Origin: Patescibacteria group bacterium
GTDB lineage: Bacteria > Patescibacteriota > Minisyncoccia > Portnoybacterales > GWB1-42-6
Length of the DNA: 18,221 bases
Assembly: GCA_018818145.1 (NCBI GenBank)
Contig: JAHIST010000074.1
Coordinates: 1 to 18,221 of the forward strand
Direction of reading: 5' to 3'
A program made the translations under genes and the position numbers. The notes beneath the pieces are model-generated. The model was not told the origin of the DNA, ran no database searches, and saw nothing but the letters and a program-made list of their open reading frames with translations. Below are positions 7,882 to 14,335 of the stretch, one piece after another; positions within the stretch are counted from its first letter, which is position 1, and every line of letters starts with the position of its first letter.

Positions 7882-9195
7882 TTATCCCCACTGGCTCATC
7901 ATAATGCTGAAGTCCTGCGCGTTCACATAACCATCCTGGTTTATATCGGCCACTGGTCTGTTTGTCGAGCCCCAATAGGACATCAAAATACTGAAGTCCT
8001 GAGCGTTGACTATCCCGTTATTATTTAAATCAGCCGTTTTATAGGTTATTGCGTTGGCGACGTTTGAAATAGAGGAGATATTGGCGCTTTCATCAGACGC
8101 TTTTATCGCGAAATAATATGTGGTATTTCCGGAAAGCCCGGCCACGGTCATTGTTTCGGCGCTGCCGCTTATCTGCGGAGCGGGTGCGCCGCTAACCTGG
8201 GTAGCCGAAGCAAAATTAGCAGCTGTTATGGCGCTTGTAGAATATCTGATATCGTAGCTCGCGGCTGTTCCGGCGGAGCCATCGTCCCCTGTCGCGGTCC
8301 AGTTCAGCCTGACTGTTCTAGCGGTCAATGCAGTGGCCGATAAAGTATTAATTGGACTCGGAGCATTAGTGTCGCGCGGTATGGCGGAAATTTGGGCACC
8401 GCTGGAATAATTAAGAACAATATCTCTGGAAAAGGCCTTATAATAGTAAGTTGTTCCATTGGTTAGTCCTGTGTTAACATAGCTGGTTCCGTTGTTGTCA
8501 TAAATAATCGTGCCGTCTGTTGGACTTGTTGGATAAGAGCCGGTTTTTCTTAAAATTGTCACTCCGGCGAAATCCGTCGTCGGATTGGTCCAGCTTAACG
8601 AAATTTGTCCGTCGCCGGCCGTAGCCGTAAAACTGGAAACATTAGCCGGCGGCGTACCGTCAAGGGTGTATTGGGCATTGTAAACACCGCTTAAAACATA
8701 AGTGCCAGCCATAAAAACGGCGGATCTGCCTGCGTCGCCGGCGACAAAGTCAAAATTAAAGTTATCGGCTGAGGGGGTGGTGTTGCCTAACCCCCTCATA
8801 TACAAAGTAGCGATTTTTGCGTTGGTTGAGTTGACTGTTGTGGGCGCTGGGACGCCTCGGGTGATTTTTATCATGCCCACAGGAGTGGAAGTTGATGATT
8901 CGGCCTGCATAGTGAAGGGCGAGCCGGTATAATCAATAACGTCAACGGCAAACAGGGCGGTATTATAATTAATATAGGCGGCCACGGTATCAACCCCCTG
9001 ACCATGGGTGTTGACTGTTATATCAACCGTAAAAGTCGGGCCGACCCTGTAGATGCTTAGCTGCGGACTAAGGCTTAATGTTGCGTTGTCGGTGTTGCCA
9101 ACCAAGACCGCTCCGCTGCTTAAAGGAATCATTAAATACAGGAGAGAAATTATTAAAGAAACTGCTTTAAAGATATTTTTTGTCTCTTTGTGCAT
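7882..9195 (-). CDS. Secreted protein with cohesin-like domain, two FN3 domains and type I dockerin
   Basis: A 437-residue protein carrying both halves of a cohesin-dockerin type interaction. A signal peptide (about 1-29) leads to a cohesin-like domain (about 33-177), fibronectin III domains (about 181-273 and 279-385) and a C-terminal dockerin (388-437). The dockerin has two calcium-loop repeats, DLNNNGIVNAQD and DINQDGYVNAQD, each followed by FSI(L/M)MSxWG. By the known chemistry of the family each loop should bind one Ca2+ and fold into an F-hand. If the cohesin-like domain still recognises these dockerins, the protein could polymerise head to tail. The dockerin DNA is strikingly similar to that of the gene at 10585-11244. 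No enzyme domain is present. Confidence 0.9.
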   Translation of the reverse strand: MHKETKNIFKAVSLIISLLYLMIPLSSGAVLVGNTDNATLSLSPQLSIYRVGPTFTVDITVNTHGQGVDTVAAYINYNTALFAVDVIDYTGSPFTMQAESSTSTPVGMIKITRGVPAPTTVNSTNAKIATLYMRGLGNTTPSADNFNFDFVAGDAGRSAVFMAGTYVLSGVYNAQYTLDGTPPANVSSFTATAGDGQISLSWTNPTTDFAGVTILRKTGSYPTSPTDGTIIYDNNGTSYVNTGLTNGTTYYYKAFSRDIVLNYSSGAQISAIPRDTNAPSPINTLSATALTARTVRLNWTATGDDGSAGTAASYDIRYSTSAITAANFASATQVSGAPAPQISGSAETMTVAGLSGNTTYYFAIKASDESANISSISNVANAITYKTADLNNNGIVNAQDFSILMSYWGSTNRPVADINQDGYVNAQDFSIMMSQWG

Positions 9196-9228
9196 ATTTA
9201 TATATTTATTAAATAAAAATAAAATTTA

Positions 9229-9852
9229 TTAATTGATAAATATTTTAGCCCCCCTGGTTGCGTTTAGAATATTTGTTCCTTTTTTGTCGTTAAGATAAAC
9301 TCCGGAGTATAGGTCAGAACCTTTTGTAAAATCAAAATAAATATTTTCAATAAGGGGTCTGGTTTTATCCAGTGCTTTAAAGCGAATAGTAGCCACCTTG
9401 CCATTGTGAATTTTAATCCCGGGTGTCGGTATACCCAAAGTAATTTTAATTTTACCCTCTTTTTCATTGATAACTTGTTCAGCAAGCATATTAAATAGCG
9501 AATTTGAAACATCAATTGAGATCGCTTTTATTTTATTTTTATCATAGCTTAAATAGGCGGCCGCCACATTAACATAGCTACCGGCAGTGTTAATTAAAAC
9601 ATCTATTGAGAATTCTTCTTCCGCGCTGTAATTACCTTCTATCGGTGACAAATACAGCAAGGCTTGCGGCGGACGCGTCGCTTCAGAGAAAAAAGTCTCA
9701 AAAGCCTCATCCGTTGGCGAGGATACCCAGTAAGCGATTAGGGCGGTCAGCAAAAACGATATAGCTACAAAGACATAGACGGCAAATCTCAAGTAACTAA
9801 CCCTTTTTTTAAGCGTGTTAATAATTTTTTTATTACGTGCTTCATTAATCAT
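9229..9852 (-). CDS. Membrane-anchored cohesin-like protein
   Basis: A 207-residue protein with a basic N-terminus (residues 1-18, several Lys/Arg), one transmembrane helix (about 22-43) without an obvious cleavage site, a short spacer, and a single cohesin-like domain (about 62-205) homologous to those of the neighbouring secreted proteins (GKIKITLGIPTPG). The charge pattern predicts a signal anchor with the domain outside the cell. It has no dockerin, FN3 or repeat module. In cellulosome terms this layout fits an anchoring scaffoldin that would tether dockerin-bearing partners such as the 437-, 166- and 219-residue neighbours; that role is inferred. It starts at the far side of a 206-base gap and sits 33 bases upstream of the 437-residue gene. 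Confidence 0.87.
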   Translation of the reverse strand: MINEARNKKIINTLKKRVSYLRFAVYVFVAISFLLTALIAYWVSSPTDEAFETFFSEATRPPQALLYLSPIEGNYSAEEEFSIDVLINTAGSYVNVAAAYLSYDKNKIKAISIDVSNSLFNMLAEQVINEKEGKIKITLGIPTPGIKIHNGKVATIRFKALDKTRPLIENIYFDFTKGSDLYSGVYLNDKKGTNILNATRGAKIFIN

Positions 9853-10058
9853 ATTTTTATTTTAGATTAAGATTAATTATAAATATTTTGTAAGTTTTTT
9901 ATGGTCAAGGCCTTTTTTGTATAGTATATATAATTATATACTAAATTTTAGTAAAAGCCCTAATGGGGTTTATACACATGCTTTTCTGTTATTAATAAAG
10001 GGTAAGAAAGAAAAGAAGTGGAAAAATATAATCTGAAGCTGTCCATGTCCAGGGCTGA
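9853..10058. promoter_or_regulatory. 206-bp intergenic region with overlapping palindromes
   Basis: The largest gap inside the surface-protein cluster. It holds an imperfect 22-bp palindrome (9922-9943, TAGTATAT/ATATACTA arms) overlapping a perfect one (9939-9953, TACTAAA-T-TTTAGTA). On the minus strand TTGACC (9903-9908) and TATAAT (9876-9881) lie 21 bases apart, too far for a standard promoter, so a promoter for the anchored cohesin gene is plausible but not proven. No RNA gene or T-tract terminator was seen. Confidence 0.4.
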
Positions 10059-10559
10059 TTAATAAGACCACTGACTCATTAATAGGCTGAAGTCTTGCGC
10101 GTTTACAAAGCCGTCTTGGTTTATATCTGCCCTGGGCCTTTCGGTGGAACCCCAGCTGCTCATTAGGATGCTAAAATCCTGGGCATTTATTAAATTATCA
10201 TCGTTTAAATCAGCTGTCATAGAAACGTATTTAAAAACTTCGTTTGAAAAAGCGCTTTCTAATCCAGCAGTATTATAAGCGGTGGCGGAAAAATAATAAG
10301 TTTGGCCGTTAGTAAGATTGTCAATGGTGCGAAGCGTTACGTTCCCCACGTCAACAAAGGTGGCGTAGCCGCAAAGACCGCAGACACCTGGATCAGTACC
10401 GGTTCGGGTCGAAGTGCCATAATAGATTTTATAGCCGGCGATATCCGGTTCAGTATTGGGATCCCAAGCCAGCGTGACCGACCCGGCAAAGGCAGAATTT
10501 GTATAAAAAAGAGAGATAAATAATACCACTAAGACGATTAAAATGCGGTTGTGTCTCAT
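10059..10559 (-). CDS. Secreted FN3-dockerin protein
   Basis: A 166-residue protein: signal peptide (1-25, ending AFA), one fibronectin III domain (about 26-112) with a CGLCG cysteine pair (C60, C63) in a loop, and a type I dockerin (116-164) with loops DLNDDNLINAQD and DINQDGFVNAQD. In the first loop the usual glycine after the third calcium position is replaced by asparagine. It has no cohesin, so it can only act as a dockerin ligand, a minimal cargo for a cohesin scaffold. The FN3 domain may bind a surface or be structural. It follows the cohesin-dockerin gene at 10585 by 25 bases and is probably cotranscribed with it. The start has no Shine-Dalgarno sequence. Confidence 0.9.
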   Translation of the reverse strand: MRHNRILIVLVVLFISLFYTNSAFAGSVTLAWDPNTEPDIAGYKIYYGTSTRTGTDPGVCGLCGYATFVDVGNVTLRTIDNLTNGQTYYFSATAYNTAGLESAFSNEVFKYVSMTADLNDDNLINAQDFSILMSSWGSTERPRADINQDGFVNAQDFSLLMSQWSY

Positions 10560-10584
10560 ATATATTTTATATTTAATTTTTTAA

Positions 10585-11244
10585 TTATCCCCACTGGCTC
10601 ATCATAATGCTGAAATCCTGTGCGTTCACATAACCGTCTTGGTTTATATCGGCCGGGGGCCTGGTTGTAGAACCCCAATAGGACATCAAAATACTGAAGT
10701 CCTGGGCGTTGACTACTCCGTTTGTGTTGAGATCAGCGGTTTGATAAGAAGTCCCACTCACGATAACGGTAGCCGAGCTCCAAGTGCCGGTTATATAGTT
10801 ACAGGCCGAACCACTTAAAAGACAAAGGGAATTATTGGAAAAAGAAGGAGTGTTGCTGCCATCTATAGTCAACGACCGGAAACTGAGAGTGGCCAAAGCT
10901 CCCGAGCCCGAAACGCCGCCGCAAGAAGCTCCCAGCCGCGTTATCCCGAAAACGAGTTTTCCGGCCGGATTTTCCGCGGTCATTAAAGAAGTCTGGCAGC
11001 CCGACGACAAAAAAGTGCCTTCAGTGGCGCTGACATAATCTATCAGCGAAGGATTAAAATTTAAATCAAAAGCCACGCCGAATAAATTTGTAACGGAACT
11101 GATATTTACTGTTAAAGAAAAGTTGGTGCTTCTGGCAACGTTTTGGCTTGAGGGCGTCAGAGAAACCGTCTGCGCTAAAACAGAATTATGACAAAAAAGG
11201 CTAAAAACGATAAATAAGAAAACAGTAACAAAAAAATTTTTCAT
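10585..11244 (-). CDS. Secreted cohesin-dockerin protein
   Basis: A 219-residue protein: signal peptide (1-24, ending VLA), a cohesin domain (about 26-163) closer to the classical family than those of the neighbours (NVARSTNFSLTVNISSV, GVAFDLNFNPSLIDYVSA, ALATLSFRSL), and a type I dockerin (169-219) with loops DLNTNGVVNAQD and DINQDGYVNAQD. Four cysteines in the cohesin part (C83, C108, C141, C148) could form disulfides outside the cell. I chose the ATG at 11244 because a signal peptide begins there; the longer frame would start inside gap. It begins 14 bases after the gap stop codon, so it may be transcribed with that glycolytic gene. Cohesin and dockerin in one short chain imply either self-association or a linker role. 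Confidence 0.92.
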   Translation of the reverse strand: MKNFFVTVFLFIVFSLFCHNSVLAQTVSLTPSSQNVARSTNFSLTVNISSVTNLFGVAFDLNFNPSLIDYVSATEGTFLSSGCQTSLMTAENPAGKLVFGITRLGASCGGVSGSGALATLSFRSLTIDGSNTPSFSNNSLCLLSGSACNYITGTWSSATVIVSGTSYQTADLNTNGVVNAQDFSILMSYWGSTTRPPADINQDGYVNAQDFSIMMSQWG

Positions 11245-11258
11245 AAATACCAAAGCCG

Positions 11259-12251
11259 TTATTTTGAAATATACTCCGTCATCTCGGCCAAACGGCAGGC
11301 ATAGCCCCATTCATTATCATACCACGAAATTACTTTGACCAGATTTTCTTTAACCATTGTCAGTGGAAGGTCAATAATGCAAGAATGGGCGTTGCCTTTA
11401 AAATCCATTGAAACGAGAGGTTCTGTGGAAATATCTAAAATCCCTTTTAGTTCGCTGGCTGCTTTTTCTTTGAATAAATTATTTATTTCTTTAACGTTCG
11501 TAGCTTTTTTGACCGTGCAGACAAAATCGGTAATGGAGACAACCGGGGTTGGCACGCGCAGAGCCAATCCGTCCAATTTCCCTTCAAGCTCGGGGATACA
11601 CTTGGCAACGGTTTTGGCGGCGCCGGTAGTGGTTGGAACTATATTAATAGCTGCAGCTCTCGCTCGGCGCAAATCCTTGTGCGGCAAATCCAAAATCCGT
11701 TGGTCATTTGTGTAGGAATGGGCAGTGGTCATAAATCCGTTTTCTATCCCATAGGCATCGTTTAGAATTTTGACTATGGGCGCCAGACAATTGGTAGTGC
11801 AGGAGCCCATGGAAATAATATTTTCACCTTGGTATTTATCGGCGTTGACGCCCAAAAGGTAGGTTGGAATTTCTTCGCTGTCAGAAGGCGCCGAAATAAT
11901 CACTTTTTTGGCGCCGGCTTTGATATGTTTTTGCGCGCCGTCTTTTTTGGTAAAAACACCCGAACATTCAAGGACCACATCAACATCTAAATCTTTCCAA
12001 GGCAGGGCGACCGGGTCTTTCTCAGCCAGAATTTTTATCTTTTTCCCATCAACCGCCAGCGCGTTTTTTTCCACTTTGACTTCATGGTCATATCGGCCGT
12101 AAAGAGAATCATATTTAAGCAGCTGCGCCAAAGTCGGCGCGTCGGTCAAATCATTTATCGCGACGACTTCAATATTCGGATGATTATCAAAAATTCTTCT
12201 GAAGGTAGGCCTGCCTATTCTCCCGAAACCATTTATGGCTATTTTTATCAT
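11259..12251 (-). CDS. gap: Glyceraldehyde-3-phosphate dehydrogenase, type I
   Basis: A 330-residue, full-length glycolytic enzyme that oxidises and phosphorylates glyceraldehyde 3-phosphate to 1,3-bisphosphoglycerate in the cytoplasm. The Rossmann motif INGFGRIGR (6-14) and Asp34 in AINDLTD indicate NAD binding. The active site GSCTTNCLAP carries catalytic Cys151, with His178 in TTAHSYTNDQ; the final helix includes SWYDNEWGYACR. The loop before the catalytic cysteine reads SMGSC where most homologues have SNASC, a mild deviation. The ATG at 12251 has no Shine-Dalgarno sequence and lies ten bases from a palindromic repeat. The gene leads straight into the cohesin-dockerin gene, 14 bases downstream. 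Confidence 0.97.
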   Translation of the reverse strand: MIKIAINGFGRIGRPTFRRIFDNHPNIEVVAINDLTDAPTLAQLLKYDSLYGRYDHEVKVEKNALAVDGKKIKILAEKDPVALPWKDLDVDVVLECSGVFTKKDGAQKHIKAGAKKVIISAPSDSEEIPTYLLGVNADKYQGENIISMGSCTTNCLAPIVKILNDAYGIENGFMTTAHSYTNDQRILDLPHKDLRRARAAAINIVPTTTGAAKTVAKCIPELEGKLDGLALRVPTPVVSITDFVCTVKKATNVKEINNLFKEKAASELKGILDISTEPLVSMDFKGNAHSCIIDLPLTMVKENLVKVISWYDNEWGYACRLAEMTEYISK

Positions 12252-12260
12252 TTATTTTTT

Positions 12261-12321
12261 TGTCATCCTGAGCGGAGCGAAGGATCTTTAAGATTCTTCG
12301 GGCTGCGCCCTCAGAGTGACA
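12261..12321. repeat. TGTCAT...TGACA palindromic element 2
   Basis: A 61-bp element, TGTCATCCTGAGCGGAGCGAAGGATC to the left and GATTCTTCGGGC...CTCAGAGTGACA to the right, with inverted ends (TGTCA...TGACA, CTGAG/CTCAG). This CCTGAGCGGAGCGAAGGATC type is a known dispersed non-coding repeat in many bacteria. It sits immediately upstream of gap and beside the Gly-rich remnant. Confidence 0.75.
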
Positions 12322-12330
12322 TAATTTGAA

Positions 12331-12450
12331 TTACCAACTGCCGCTTGAACCCCCGCCGCCGGATGACCCGCCGCCAAAACCGCCGAATCCCCCGCCACCG
12401 CCAAATCCACCGCCTCGTCCACCGCCAAAGCTGCCGATCCACCTATGTTT
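12331..12450 (-). pseudogene. Gly-rich tail remnant, TPM-domain-protein-like or frameshifted HtpX tail
   Basis: In the frame one base ahead of the htpX frame, 39 codons read KHRWIGSFGGG, then a long Gly/Phe-rich run, ending SSGSW and a TAA at 12331. Runs of GGFGGG followed by a terminal SGSW are the hallmark of TPM-domain (YgcG-like) proteins, which are often encoded next to lemA, as here. The frame has no start codon and is closed upstream by TAA at 12451, so no TPM domain remains. It abuts the htpX stop codon (TAG, 12443), which is preceded by a run of five A; losing one A would fuse this tail directly to HtpX. It is either a deletion remnant or a frameshifted protease extension. Confidence 0.5.
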
Positions 12451-13339
12451 TTATTTCGTGCAAAGCAGCGATTCTTTCTTCAATGGGCGGATGGGTCATA
12501 AACAATTTAGTAAACCAGCTGCGTTTTTCTTCTCCCTTAAAGGGGTTGGAAATAAAAAGATGCGCTGTGGAATTATTGGCAATTTTCATTGGATTTGGAT
12601 CAGAAGAGATTTTTTCCAAAGCTCGGGCTAAACCTTCCGGATAGCGGGTTAATAACGCACCGCTGGCATCTGCAAGAAACTCTCGTTTTCTGGATATTGC
12701 CAGGCGAATTAAAGAAGCGGCTAACGGCGCCAAAATCGCGGCCGCCAATCCTAGAATCATAATAAGGGAGCCGGCCGAGTTTCTGGAGCTGCGCTCGCCG
12801 CGCCTCAAAAAACTGATTCTTAAAAACATATTTGAAAGGACGGCCGCTATTCCGGCTAGCACCACGATTGCCGTTTGTAAAAACATATCCTTGTTGCCAA
12901 TATGGGCAAGTTCGTGAGCGATTACCCCTTCAAGCTCAACCCGCTCTAATTTTTCCAGAAGGCCACGAGTTACTGCCAGGACCGCGTGTTTGGCATCTCT
13001 GCCTGTGGCAAAAGCGTTGGGTTGAAATTCGTTAATTATATAAATTTTTGGTAGGGGCAAGCCGGCAGTTATGCAAAGATTTTCGACTAGACGATAAAGT
13101 TCGGGATTATCTTGTTTATTAATCGGCTGGGCATGGACCATTGTTAAAACAATTTTATCAGAAAACCAATAACTGCCAAAACTCATTAAAACGCTTAAAA
13201 ATACCGCTACAACTAAAATAGTACTGCTATCAAGCAAATAGCTGAAAAGCCAGCCGATGGCAATAATAAAAACCAGAAAACCGGTTATCAAAAACCAGGT
13301 TTTTCGGATATTTGATTCAGCGTGTGTATAGAGAGTCAT
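12443..13339 (-). CDS. htpX: HtpX-type M48 membrane zinc metalloprotease
   Basis: A 298-residue membrane protease of the HtpX family, which degrades damaged membrane proteins. Two transmembrane helices lie near the N-terminus (about 12-29 and 35-56). The zinc motif HELAHIG in a GVIAHELAH context supplies two histidines and the catalytic glutamate, and the third ligand lies in REFLADASGALLT. Two more hydrophobic segments lie between the zinc motif and the third ligand, as in E. coli HtpX. The ATG at 13339 gives MTLYTHAESNIRKTW, matching the usual MATLYTHI...NKRKTW-type start; a TTG six codons upstream is less likely. It forms a pair with lemA, a common arrangement. The end (THPPIEERIAAL) is complete; see the remnant feature for the sequence just downstream. 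Confidence 0.95.
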   Translation of the reverse strand: MTLYTHAESNIRKTWFLITGFLVFIIAIGWLFSYLLDSSTILVVAVFLSVLMSFGSYWFSDKIVLTMVHAQPINKQDNPELYRLVENLCITAGLPLPKIYIINEFQPNAFATGRDAKHAVLAVTRGLLEKLERVELEGVIAHELAHIGNKDMFLQTAIVVLAGIAAVLSNMFLRISFLRRGERSSRNSAGSLIMILGLAAAILAPLAASLIRLAISRKREFLADASGALLTRYPEGLARALEKISSDPNPMKIANNSTAHLFISNPFKGEEKRSWFTKLFMTHPPIEERIAALHEIKT

Positions 13340-13443
13340 TAAGCAAAAAAGCGCCAATGTTTGATTATTTAGCGAACTGGACTGTACGTGATAATATATA
13401 GCTGATTATTTGCTTATTTGCCGTTAATGCCGCAATAGAAATT

Positions 13444-13998
13444 TTAAAAACTTACTTTCACCGGCTCGCGAGCCGCTTGTTCGATCTCGAAAAAATCCAT
13501 TTTTACAAAACCAAATAAACCAGCTACCAGATTAACGGGAAAGGTCTGAATTTTAATATTTAAATCACGAACGTTGCCATTGTAGAATCTTCTGGCAGCC
13601 TGAATTTTATCTTCGGTATCGCGGAGTTCTCGCTGAAGTTCCAGAAAATTTTGAGAAGCTTTCAGGTCGGGATAGTTTTCGGCTACGGCAAAGAGGGATT
13701 TTAGGGTATTGGTCAGCGCGTTTTCTGCCTGCGTTTTTTCTTTTACGCCGGTGGCACCCATTGCATTAGCTCTGGATTTGGTCACTTTTTCAAAAATTTC
13801 TTTTTCGTGAGCGGCGTAGCCCTTGACCGCTTCAACTAAGTTAGGAATCAAATCGTATCTTCTTTTTAATTGGACATCAATATCCGACCAAGCTTCTTTA
13901 GTTCTTGTTTTTAATATAACCAAGCGATTAAAAGTAACGATCAGCCAGAGAACAATAACTGCCGCTATGGCTAAAATAATTATTAAAAGAGGAGACAT
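13444..13998 (-). CDS. lemA: LemA family membrane protein
   Basis: A 184-residue LemA protein: one N-terminal transmembrane helix (about 3-22) with a very short outer segment, then a long helical domain. The family signature is clear: YNRL-like FNRLV, then AWSDIDVQLKRRYDLIPNLVEAVKGYAAHEKE (about 36-67), the central ENYPDLKASQNF, and the C-terminal YNGNVRDLN with FPVNLVAGLFGF. The function is poorly defined; the recurrent association with M48/HtpX proteases and TPM-domain proteins suggests a role in membrane protein quality control. It lies 35 bases after the glutaredoxin-like gene and 104 bases before htpX, all on the same strand. There is no Shine-Dalgarno sequence before the ATG at 13998. 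Confidence 0.96.
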   Translation of the reverse strand: MSPLLIIILAIAAVIVLWLIVTFNRLVILKTRTKEAWSDIDVQLKRRYDLIPNLVEAVKGYAAHEKEIFEKVTKSRANAMGATGVKEKTQAENALTNTLKSLFAVAENYPDLKASQNFLELQRELRDTEDKIQAARRFYNGNVRDLNIKIQTFPVNLVAGLFGFVKMDFFEIEQAAREPVKVSF

Positions 13999-14033
13999 TT
14001 TTTAAAAACAATTATAATTTTTAACTTCGACCT

Positions 14034-14267
14034 TTATTCTTTAATTTTTAATAATTCTAAAATTTTATCTCGATTAAAACCGATGACAATTTCGCCATTG
14101 ATATCAATGACGGGCACGCCCATCTGGCCGGATTTGTCAATCATTTCCTGCAATTCTTTTTCGTCGGCAGAAACATCAATATCCGCAAAATTAACCCCTT
14201 TTTCTTTAAGGAATTTTTTTAGCGTTACACAATAAGGGCAGGTGGGAGTGCTATATACTTTTATCAC
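14034..14267 (-). CDS. Glutaredoxin-like CPYC protein
   Basis: A 77-residue thioredoxin-fold protein with the complete glutaredoxin set: beta strand KVYSTPTCPYC with the redox pair C10/C13, then MGVPVIDINGEIVIGF, which holds the cis-proline and the glycine pair region. The small size and GVPV...G(F) end match NrdH/glutaredoxin-like proteins reduced by thioredoxin reductase and not by glutathione. The reductase gene lies 68 bases upstream, making the two a likely functional pair. It begins with GTG (14267), with no Shine-Dalgarno sequence. No classical thioredoxin (WCGPC) is encoded in the window. Confidence 0.93.
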   Translation of the reverse strand: MIKVYSTPTCPYCVTLKKFLKEKGVNFADIDVSADEKELQEMIDKSGQMGVPVIDINGEIVIGFNRDKILELLKIKE

Positions 14268-14335
14268 AATTTTTAATTTCCAATTTTTAATTTTTTAAAT
14301 AATTTTTAATGCGTTAATTTTAAAACATTAAAAAT

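Noticed and set aside
3793..9852. CRISPR array or tandem DNA repeats in the surface-protein region
   Set aside because: The repetition is at protein-domain level with variable spacing; there are no regular direct repeats with spacers.
10585..11310. Longer start for the cohesin-dockerin protein
   Set aside because: It would overlap gap and bury the signal peptide; the ATG at 11244 gives a normal signal sequence.
12326..12644. Proline-rich plus-strand open frames
   Set aside because: Antisense shadow of the Gly-rich remnant and of htpX; the proline runs are the complement of glycine codons.
13740..13770. TGGCAC near TTGC as a sigma-54 promoter
   Set aside because: The spacing is three bases instead of five and it lies inside lemA. 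I found no convincing -24/-12 promoter anywhere in the window.
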